A stretch of DNA of 6,647 nucleotides from a bacterium (lineage in GTDB: Bacteria; JAHJDO01): NCBI GenBank assembly GCA_030631525.1, contig DAOVKY010000041.1, positions 1 to 6,647 on the forward strand, in the 5' to 3' direction. This document shows, piece by piece, positions 1-5,213 of this stretch. The number at the start of each line of letters is the position of its first letter. Positions within the stretch are counted from its first letter, which is position 1. A program made the translations under genes and the position numbers. The notes beneath the pieces are model-generated. The model was not told the DNA's origin. It saw nothing but the letters and a program-made list of their open reading frames with translations, and made no database searches.

Positions 1-1124
1 ATCACTTCAAGAATTAACCACAACATTCCTGAAGCTGTTAAAATACCAGTAAAGGATAGAAAATTAGTTGTAGCCAGAAACTTACCTCTTGAATCTTTCG
101 GACTGTTTTCCTGAATATACGCATTGAGCGGAATAACAAAAAAACCACTGGAGATACCAAGAAAAATAAGGCAAATAACTGTGAATGAAATAGATGTATA
201 TGAAAATGCAAGAAGTATTGAAAAAATGCTTAATCCAACTGAGCCCAAGGGTACAAATCCAAACTCAATCCTTCCTCTTGAGAGCTTTCCAGCAAGAAAA
301 CTGCCTGTACCCACGCCAAAAGCAACTACAGTGAGCAGTAATCCTGTTGCAAGCTGTGAAACATGCATCATCTTACTGGTATATAAAAGGATATTTAATT
401 GAAACAAAGCTCCCAGAAACCAAAAATAGACTATGCCTGTCATAGAAAGATACATCTGGCGTTTTTCCTTTACAATCTTTATTGTGGACCAGATATCGCT
501 AAGAAAATTTATTTGGAATTTGCGTCTTGACCCGGATGGAAGAACCTTATGAATGTAAAAACTTGTTATTATTCCCAGTATAGAGATTATAATGAATGCA
601 ATTGACCCAAGATATGCTTTTCCTTTAACTGCTGTCATCAGAAATCCTCCGAATGCCATGCCGAGAATTATTGCCAGAAATGTCCACATCTGCATAAGCC
701 CATTCCCTTCGGAGATTTCCTCCTCATAAAGAACTTCCGGAAGAATTCCATATTTTGCAGGACCGAAGAAAGCGCTCTGTGTTCCCATTAAGAAAAGCAC
801 TGCATAAATAAAAGCAAAGTTTCCTGAGAACAGTGCAATCATGCCCAGAGCCATAATGGCAAGCTCTGCAAATTTGGCATAAATCATAATAGTCCGTTTA
901 CTAATCCGATCAGCAAAAAAGCCGGCATAGGAAGAGAAAAGCAGAAACGGCAGGATGAAAAAAGCGCTTGCTACGCTTAGATATTGAGCTCCTGCATCGC
1001 TCTTTATCATATGTTCTACTGCAATAAAGGATATTATCAGCTTAAACGCATTATCATTAAATGCGCCAAGAAATTGTGTTGCAAGAAGAGCCTTAAATCC
1101 CTTACTTTTTAGGTTGTTATTCAT
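1..1124 (-). CDS. LplT/Aas-type MFS transporter, 3' end cut off by the window edge
   Basis: This is an inner-membrane transporter of the major facilitator superfamily, in the branch containing the lysophospholipid flippase LplT and the MFS part of MFS-PlsC-ligase fusions. The open frame gives 374 residues without a stop up to the left edge. The branch hallmarks are visible: TQFLGAFNDNAFK (residues 16-28, end of the first helix), FADRISKRT (70-78, the usual MFS loop 2-3 motif), FFGPAKYGILPE (119-130) and IPLNAYIQ (331-338). About ten or eleven hydrophobic segments are present; LplT-like proteins have twelve. The ATG at 1124 is the only possible start, because an in-frame stop lies five codons upstream; its ribosome binding site is weak. 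Family knowledge suggests movement of lysophospholipid across the inner membrane for re-acylation. The acyl ligase at 5214-6647 supports this, although five genes separate the two. A C-terminal PlsC fusion beyond the edge is possible. MFS branch: sure; substrate: inferred. Confidence 0.88.
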   Translation of the reverse strand, partial: MNNNLKSKGFKALLATQFLGAFNDNAFKLIISFIAVEHMIKSDAGAQYLSVASAFFILPFLLFSSYAGFFADRISKRTIMIYAKFAELAIMALGMIALFSGNFAFIYAVLFLMGTQSAFFGPAKYGILPEVLYEEEISEGNGLMQMWTFLAIILGMAFGGFLMTAVKGKAYLGSIAFIIISILGIITSFYIHKVLPSGSRRKFQINFLSDIWSTIKIVKEKRQMYLSMTGIVYFWFLGALFQLNILLYTSKMMHVSQLATGLLLTVVAFGVGTGSFLAGKLSRGRIEFGFVPLGSVGLSIFSILLAFSYTSISFTVICLIFLGISSGFFVIPLNAYIQENSPKDSRGKFLATTNFLSFTGILTASGMLWLILEV

Positions 1125-1191
1125 AAAATACTTTAATCATCTCTAATAAAAACACTCTTCTTATTGCATCATAACCATGATCCTTTGGGTC

Positions 1192-1644
1192 TTATTTACC
1201 AAATTTACGATATCCAATAAAGATGAGAATTACAAAAGCAACCAGAAGCGACAAAAATCTCATACAGTCCTGTAACTCCGACCAATACCAGCAATAACCA
1301 TTCAAAAGAGCAAAAATTCCTCCAAATATAAGTCCTGTCCCAATACTTTGAACTGCGATGACAGAACCAACGATGATTGCAGCTATACCTATTGGAGCAG
1401 ATACAAGAAATAAATGTGTTTGAAAGCGTTTTTTGTGTTCTTTAAATTCCTTTCCCAATTGCGATTTTTCTTTTTCAAGCTCTATTTTTTCAGTAGTGGT
1501 CGCTCTTTTATAACGTTGATAATAATTCTCAACCTGATAGTCTTGTCGCTTCGGACGTGGGCTAAAAGTACTTACACCATAGTGAACCATCATTGGCAGA
1601 ATAACCGCTATTCCAAATCCTAAGGCGATTTTTTTTGCAATCAT
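1192..1644 (-). CDS. Four-helix membrane protein of unknown function, 150 aa
   Basis: I do not recognise a named family. The protein starts with a hydrophobic helix (about residues 4-22) followed by HYGVSTFSPRP. A polar, charged stretch comes next (about 30-75), rich in K, E and Q between 50 and 75, which could form a short coiled coil. Three more hydrophobic segments follow (about 76-97, 101-117 and 128-146), and the end is short and basic (YRKFGK). It therefore looks like an integral membrane protein with one large soluble loop. The start is well supported: AAGGAGG lies 9 nt before the ATG, the best ribosome binding site in the window. It lies 100 bp after the second radical SAM gene and 67 bp before the MFS gene, with no clear terminator on either side. 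It may be cotranscribed with either, or have its own promoter. No catalytic motif is visible. Confidence 0.8.
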   Translation of the reverse strand: MIAKKIALGFGIAVILPMMVHYGVSTFSPRPKRQDYQVENYYQRYKRATTTEKIELEKEKSQLGKEFKEHKKRFQTHLFLVSAPIGIAAIIVGSVIAVQSIGTGLIFGGIFALLNGYCWYWSELQDCMRFLSLLVAFVILIFIGYRKFGK

Positions 1645-1653
1645 TTTTCATTT

Positions 1654-1660
1654 CCTCCTT
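1654..1660 (-). promoter_or_regulatory. Strong Shine-Dalgarno for the 150-aa membrane protein
   Basis: On the minus strand this reads AAGGAGG, with 9 nt to the ATG at 1644. Another ATG at 1651-1649 lies nearer to it but is in a different frame and too close for normal initiation, so the site supports the start at 1644. It contrasts with the weak or coupled starts of the genes on both sides. Confidence 0.8.
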
Positions 1661-1666
1661 GTTAAA

Positions 1667-1681
1667 TTAACACTCTGTTAA
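1667..1681. promoter_or_regulatory. Short inverted repeat upstream of the membrane-protein gene, possible operator
   Basis: TTAACA, a 3-nt spacer (CTC) and TGTTAA form a perfect 6-bp inverted repeat just upstream of the AAGGAGG site. A direct repeat GTTAAATT at 1661-1668 and 1677-1684 overlaps it. The stem is too short and AT-rich to be an intrinsic terminator. The position would suit a binding site controlling the 150-aa gene, but I see no convincing -35/-10 pair in the 100-bp gap, so this is only a candidate. It differs in sequence from the palindrome in front of the MarR gene. Confidence 0.3.
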
Positions 1682-1744
1682 ATTTTCCTAATTTTGACTT
1701 TTGTATTTTCTTATCACCCCCTTTCTCAGCTTTTCACCTTTCCT

Positions 1745-2638
1745 TTATAAGTAATTCATTAACCCCATTATTGAACTAAGCTTTAATTTTTTGGCCATAA
1801 CAACCTCTGTTAATGCTGCGTATCCACAATATCTACAAACTTCCGGATCGCCTATAGAACGGCAGCATTTATAACTCCCTGTAATATCAACAATTCTACA
1901 TACATTAGACGGTCTTTTCCAATTATCATTTTTGATTGCGTTAAGTGCAGCTGTTGAATTATAGACAGGATATCCTTGCCTCTTATATCTGAGGATAGTA
2001 TCGATAATTGACGGTCTTTCTTCCATCCGAACAAATAACTCGTTTATTCCCATATAAGGCGTATGGAAATAGAAAAAAATCCCTTTAATTCTGCGACTGT
2101 TTTTTACCCATTCAAGCATCTCAACAATGGTGTTTTTATTTATGTTATTAATTACAAAATTTATGATGATGTATGAGTGACTGCTTTTATTAAGATTTTC
2201 CATAACCTTGTTAAAAAAAGGACCTCTTATCTTTTGGTAAGTTTTCCCAAGACCATCCATGCCAAGCCAAAGAACGTCGGCATTTGAGTCCAAAGAGACA
2301 GTGCCATTTGTATAGATATGCACACGGTAATATCCAATTTGTTTTGCTAAATTTACTACGTCTGCCAGCTTATAACAGTTGTCTTGCCACAAGAACGGCT
2401 CTCCACCTTCAATATATAGCATCCGTATTCCTTCTGCATACATTTGTTCCAACAGCTTCCTTGCTTTCTCAAATTTTAAATTCCCGTTTCCTCTATTTGC
2501 TATTTCACAATGGATGCAATTAAGATTGCATTTATCAGTTATCACAAGTCCTCCTATAGCAGGAAGATCCTTTCTTAAAACAAAGACTTTAAAAGCGTAG
2601 TTAATATAATATATCGCCTTTAGTATATTACTTTTCAT
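1745..2638 (-). CDS. Radical SAM protein with C-terminal cysteine cluster
   Basis: This is a radical S-adenosylmethionine enzyme of 297 residues, expected to be cytoplasmic and oxygen-sensitive. The cluster-binding CX3CX2C motif is CNLNCIHC (C37, C41, C44), followed by GGEPFL (78-83), the SAM-contacting GGE motif. The MDGLGKTYQKIRGPFFNKV stretch (127-145) matches the mid-barrel region typical of SPASM/twitch-like and HpnH-like proteins. Five further cysteines cluster near the end (C247, C258, C259, C268, C271, with CRYCG at 268-272) and could bind an auxiliary iron-sulfur cluster. This is shorter than a full SPASM domain. The ATG overlaps the stop of the upstream radical SAM gene by four bases (ATGA), implying translational coupling. 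It is the last gene of the coupled cassette. Radical SAM membership is certain; the reaction is unknown. Possible roles are lipid or quinone modification, or peptide maturation, though I see no candidate precursor peptide nearby. Confidence 0.9.
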   Translation of the reverse strand: MKSNILKAIYYINYAFKVFVLRKDLPAIGGLVITDKCNLNCIHCEIANRGNGNLKFEKARKLLEQMYAEGIRMLYIEGGEPFLWQDNCYKLADVVNLAKQIGYYRVHIYTNGTVSLDSNADVLWLGMDGLGKTYQKIRGPFFNKVMENLNKSSHSYIIINFVINNINKNTIVEMLEWVKNSRRIKGIFFYFHTPYMGINELFVRMEERPSIIDTILRYKRQGYPVYNSTAALNAIKNDNWKRPSNVCRIVDITGSYKCCRSIGDPEVCRYCGYAALTEVVMAKKLKLSSIMGLMNYL

Positions 2639-3882
2639 AATCTTAACCCATCAGGCCAAGGATTGTCTTGCATTAATGCCCAGGTTTTATCAAGATAATC
2701 GTGAGTATAGGACTGTTCAACAACATTAAAATAATAAGCCCCACTATCTGTTAGCCTGTATCCCTTCTTGTCCTTTGAAAGCAATCCCATAATACGTCCT
2801 AAAAAAAGTTCCTTGCCAAAGAACTCTTCCACATTTTCATTAAATAAGTTCCGATATTCTGTACCATCTATAAATGTGTTATAACACTGCCAAAACATCC
2901 AGAAGACTCGTTGTTCTCTCTGGTTCAGTTTGCAAATTAAAGCCGATGGGACTCTATTTTTAGTCTCTAATGTGTCAATATAATCAACGACTGAAAAGGT
3001 ATTGATATTAAATATATCATCAATGAGAGAGGTTGCACTTGCACCAATCCCTAAAAAACAATTACGTGTTATGGAAGAATATCTAGGATAATTTTTTTTG
3101 TTAAATGTCCAAATAGATGTTCTCTCAAAACCATAGTGCGTTGCACAATCGACAATAGTTTTCAGCATTAATTTTCTTTTTCTATAGTTTATTCTATGAT
3201 GAGGCAATTTTGCAAAAGTGAATGGAATTAAAGGATAGGTAGAAATTTGGGTTGCTCCCAATGTGACTGCTTCTTTAATATCGCTCTTTACCATATCAAT
3301 TGTTTCCCCTGGTATGTCAAAGATGAGATCAACATCAACTACATTAAATCCACTATTGATAGCTGTTTTGATGGCTGTCTCAGCTTGATTTGGCTGAAAG
3401 TCCCTACCTAATGTTTCTAAAAGCTCCTTTTGGAAACTTTGTATTCCTATGCTAAGCATTGTTACCCCTGCATTTTTTAACTTATCTAATTTGTCCTTGC
3501 TTGCATCAGAAGGGTGAACTTCTACGCCAATATCTCCCGAGAATCTAAAAATATTCTTGATATAGTCGATGATTTTGCATAGTTCATCTGTCATTGTAGT
3601 GGGAGTTCCTCCTCCAACATAAATAGAATTTATTTCTGCGTTGCGAAAATTTCGATGCGCAATGTCTAATTCTGATATAAGAGCGCGGTGATAAGCAGTA
3701 GCGAGATTTTTATCATAATGTATTTTGTTGTAAGGACAGTATGGGCATATTTTGTAGCAAAAGGGGATATGTATATAAAGACCAAGTTTCTTAATCTGGT
3801 TATTATATTCTGGCGATTTTCTCGCAAATTTAAAAGGTGCTAACCTATGAGCAAGTAGTATTCTAAAAATTGATGTGATCAT
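2635..3882 (-). CDS. Divergent HemW/HemN-like radical SAM protein
   Basis: This is a 415-residue radical SAM protein of the coproporphyrinogen dehydrogenase-like (HemN/HemW/class C methyltransferase) superfamily. LYIHIPFCYKICPYCPY (35-51) carries the CX3CX2C cluster ligands C42, C46 and C49. GGGTPT (90-95), the IGIQSF block (145-150), DLIFDIPGET (185-194) and FLGIGASATS (276-285) are the expected HemW-like blocks. The C-terminus (about 320-390) looks like the HemN_C winged helix, with YRLTDSGAYYF at 375-385. Departures from ordinary HemW: the His after LGR is replaced (LGRDF, 158-162), the usual iEPGT stretch is ISTYPLIPFTF (213-223), about 35 residues precede the radical SAM core, and a tail ends in NPWPDGLRL. 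It is therefore unlikely to be the housekeeping heme chaperone or a true coproporphyrinogen dehydrogenase. HemN-like methyltransferases and cyclopropanases are known relatives, so alkyl transfer is plausible but unproven. The start overlaps the lipase stop by ATGA. Confidence 0.88.
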   Translation of the reverse strand: MITSIFRILLAHRLAPFKFARKSPEYNNQIKKLGLYIHIPFCYKICPYCPYNKIHYDKNLATAYHRALISELDIAHRNFRNAEINSIYVGGGTPTTMTDELCKIIDYIKNIFRFSGDIGVEVHPSDASKDKLDKLKNAGVTMLSIGIQSFQKELLETLGRDFQPNQAETAIKTAINSGFNVVDVDLIFDIPGETIDMVKSDIKEAVTLGATQISTYPLIPFTFAKLPHHRINYRKRKLMLKTIVDCATHYGFERTSIWTFNKKNYPRYSSITRNCFLGIGASATSLIDDIFNINTFSVVDYIDTLETKNRVPSALICKLNQREQRVFWMFWQCYNTFIDGTEYRNLFNENVEEFFGKELFLGRIMGLLSKDKKGYRLTDSGAYYFNVVEQSYTHDYLDKTWALMQDNPWPDGLRL

Positions 3883-4673
3883 TTAATGCTTCCCTTGATT
3901 TTAAAATCTACTCCTTTGTGCTTATCAAACCGTCCTTCTTCCAGAAAGTGAATTACCTGTTTGATAACCTCGGGACTATTCATGATAAATGTATGACTAT
4001 GCGACACGACTAGGAAATCTGCCATACCTTCAACCTTTGATCTATTCACTGATACTTTCCCATCATCTGCGCCCGGAATCAGACGACTGTATATCGGATT
4101 AGCACTTCTGTTGCCTGCAATAATACCAAGGTCAAAATTTACAGGTCCTATTGTATTAGGAATACTGGATGATTTTGTTCCGAGTTGTTTCCCTGACGGA
4201 CCTGTTGCAATCTCGAAAAAAATATTTTCTTCAAAATTATCAACAAGCTCACTTCCTTGATTTGGCGGACTAAGCATTACAACGCGACCAATATTCTTCA
4301 CTTGATTCTCTTTTAGATAGCAACGAAGTATTATTCCTCCAAATGAATGCGTTACAAAATGAATCTTCTTTTTCTTATCAGTGCACAGACTGTGAATCAT
4401 ATTCCCGAGATATCCGGACAGACGTTCTATAGAGTATTTTCTGGAAGGATAGTCCAGATTAATAACGCTAAATCCATGATCCGCCAGTTTTCTTTCCATT
4501 ATCCACATAGACTTGCTCGTACGCCCTAATCCATGAAGCAATACTACATAGTTACCCGACGATTTTTCTGTGCCAAACGCCAGGGACATGTACTGACTTA
4601 AAGAAATAAGTGCAAAGATTACTAATAAAAATATTATTTTCTGTAACTTAACTTCTTTCATGACGTTTTTCAT
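3879..4673 (-). CDS. Exported alpha/beta-hydrolase, lipase/esterase type
   Basis: This is a 264-residue serine hydrolase. A basic N-terminus and a hydrophobic stretch (about 11-33) ending in LAFG suggest a signal peptide cut after G34, or a membrane anchor; there is no lipobox cysteine. The mature part begins with VVLLHGLGRTSKSMW (43-57), whose HG forms the oxyanion region. The nucleophile elbow is THSFGG (108-113, Ser110), with Thr in place of the first Gly of GxSxG. Asp203 or Asp204 in GADDGKVSV and His225 or His227 in SHSHTF complete a likely triad. The fold resembles small bacterial triacylglycerol lipase/esterase proteins, so the substrate is probably an acyl ester outside the cytoplasm. 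I chose the ATG at 4673: it forms an ATGA overlap with the MarR stop and starts directly at the signal peptide. An upstream in-frame ATG at 4712 would add 13 residues that only read through the MarR gene in another frame. Exact substrate unknown. Confidence 0.88.
   Translation of the reverse strand: MKNVMKEVKLQKIIFLLVIFALISLSQYMSLAFGTEKSSGNYVVLLHGLGRTSKSMWIMERKLADHGFSVINLDYPSRKYSIERLSGYLGNMIHSLCTDKKKKIHFVTHSFGGIILRCYLKENQVKNIGRVVMLSPPNQGSELVDNFEENIFFEIATGPSGKQLGTKSSSIPNTIGPVNFDLGIIAGNRSANPIYSRLIPGADDGKVSVNRSKVEGMADFLVVSHSHTFIMNSPEVIKQVIHFLEEGRFDKHKGVDFKIKGSIK
3891..3896 (-). promoter_or_regulatory. Shine-Dalgarno for the HemW-like gene
   Basis: AAGGGA on the minus strand, 8 nt before the ATG at 3882 and inside the end of the lipase gene. 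It is the same hexamer at the same spacing as in front of the MarR gene, so this coupled gene can probably also initiate independently. Confidence 0.6.
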
Positions 4674-5146
4674 AACCCACTTTTTAATTTCTCTCTTATC
4701 TCCGTTAAACACCTAATAACCTCATTTTTCCTATTACTGGAAATATGTTTTATTAATGAATTTGTTTTTTCAATATGTAACGGCCAGATTTTCTCAATTA
4801 ATTTCTTGCCTTTTTTAGTTATCTTTATTCTATTTAACCTCCTGTCTTTGATATCAGGCATTCTCTTAACTAGCTTATCCTTCTCCAGCCTGTCAATAAG
4901 TCCTGTTATATTAGCTCCGGATACAATAAGTTTTTCCGATATTTCTACCTGAGACACACCTTCTTCCTTGCCCAGATGTTCAATAAGAACGAGTAGGTTG
5001 AATTTTGCCGGCGTAAGCTTGAATTTTTTGTAGAACTCTGAAAATTCCTTTGTAAACAAAAGATATGTTCTGCCTATATTGTAAAGAAGCTCCTCGTTTT
5101 TATTGATTTGCTCTGGACTGAAGCCAATCTCTTCAAATACACTCAT
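4670..5146 (-). CDS. MarR-family transcriptional regulator
   Basis: This is a 158-residue winged-helix DNA-binding protein, normal MarR length, expected to act as a dimer. Helices at about 15-58 form part of the dimer interface and core. VSQVEISEKLIVSGANITGLIDRLEKDKLV (64-93) is the helix-turn-helix, with the recognition helix near 76-90. KRMPDIKDRRLNRIKITKKG (94-113) is the wing, with the DxxDRR-type basic tip, and the C-terminal helices complete the dimer. The single cysteine (C146) lies in the last helix, away from the sites used by known cysteine-sensing OhrR-type members. The ATG at 5146 has AAGGGA 8 nt upstream. It is first in the cassette, directly after a strong promoter with a 14-bp palindrome over its start site, and its stop overlaps the lipase start. 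I infer autoregulation and control of the whole cassette in response to a small lipophilic or phenolic ligand, as is usual for MarR proteins. Confidence 0.93.
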   Translation of the reverse strand: MSVFEEIGFSPEQINKNEELLYNIGRTYLLFTKEFSEFYKKFKLTPAKFNLLVLIEHLGKEEGVSQVEISEKLIVSGANITGLIDRLEKDKLVKRMPDIKDRRLNRIKITKKGKKLIEKIWPLHIEKTNSLIKHISSNRKNEVIRCLTEIREKLKSGL

Positions 5147-5154
5147 TTCATTTA

Positions 5155-5160
5155 TCCCTT
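5155..5160 (-). promoter_or_regulatory. Shine-Dalgarno for the MarR gene
   Basis: AAGGGA on the minus strand, 8 nt before the ATG at 5146. It confirms this start; a nearer ATG at about 5151 runs into a stop after two codons. Confidence 0.65.
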
Positions 5161-5164
5161 AATT

Positions 5165-5178
5165 ATTAATATATTAAT
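5165..5178. promoter_or_regulatory. 14-bp palindrome, probable MarR operator
   Basis: ATTAATATATTAAT is a perfect two-fold symmetric sequence. It shares its first two bases with the -10 hexamer and covers the predicted transcription start near 5170. Size, symmetry and position fit a MarR-family dimer repressing its own promoter. AT-rich palindromes also arise by chance in AT-rich DNA, so location is the stronger argument. Confidence 0.6.
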
Positions 5179-5205
5179 TATATACATACTAACAAACCCC
5201 GTCAA
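5177..5205 (-). promoter_or_regulatory. Sigma-70-type promoter for the MarR-lipase-radical SAM cassette
   Basis: On the minus strand TTGACG (5205-5200) is followed after exactly 17 nt by TATAAT (5182-5177), a near-perfect housekeeping promoter. Initiation would fall around 5170, leaving a leader of about 24 nt containing AAGGGA. The promoter lies just after the stop codon of the acyl ligase gene, so the cassette can be transcribed separately from it. I see no terminator between the two, so readthrough from the ligase gene is also possible. Confidence 0.8.
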
Positions 5206-5213
5206 GAGAAATT

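Noticed and set aside
124..402. Plus-strand open frame of 92 codons
   Set aside because: It lies antisense to the well-conserved MFS gene and has no recognisable domain or ribosome binding site.
1169..1185. GATCC-TTT-GGGTC hairpin after the membrane-protein gene as a terminator
   Set aside because: The five-base arms contain a mismatch and no T-run follows on the minus strand, so it is too weak to call.
1852..2034. Small open frame inside the second radical SAM gene
   Set aside because: It is an alternate-frame shadow of a gene with clear family motifs.
2284..2600. Two plus-strand open frames opposite the second radical SAM gene
   Set aside because: They are antisense shadows without domain signs; the minus-strand frame holds the CX3CX2C and GGEP motifs.
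2600..2616. AT-rich stretch resembling the MarR palindrome
   Set aside because: It lies in the coding start of the second radical SAM gene, is not a perfect palindrome, and is explained by Ile/Tyr codons.
4674..4712. Thirteen-residue N-terminal extension of the lipase from an upstream in-frame ATG
   Set aside because: It lies wholly within the end of the MarR gene, would put charged residues before the signal peptide, and the ATG at 4673 forms the same ATGA overlap seen at the other junctions.
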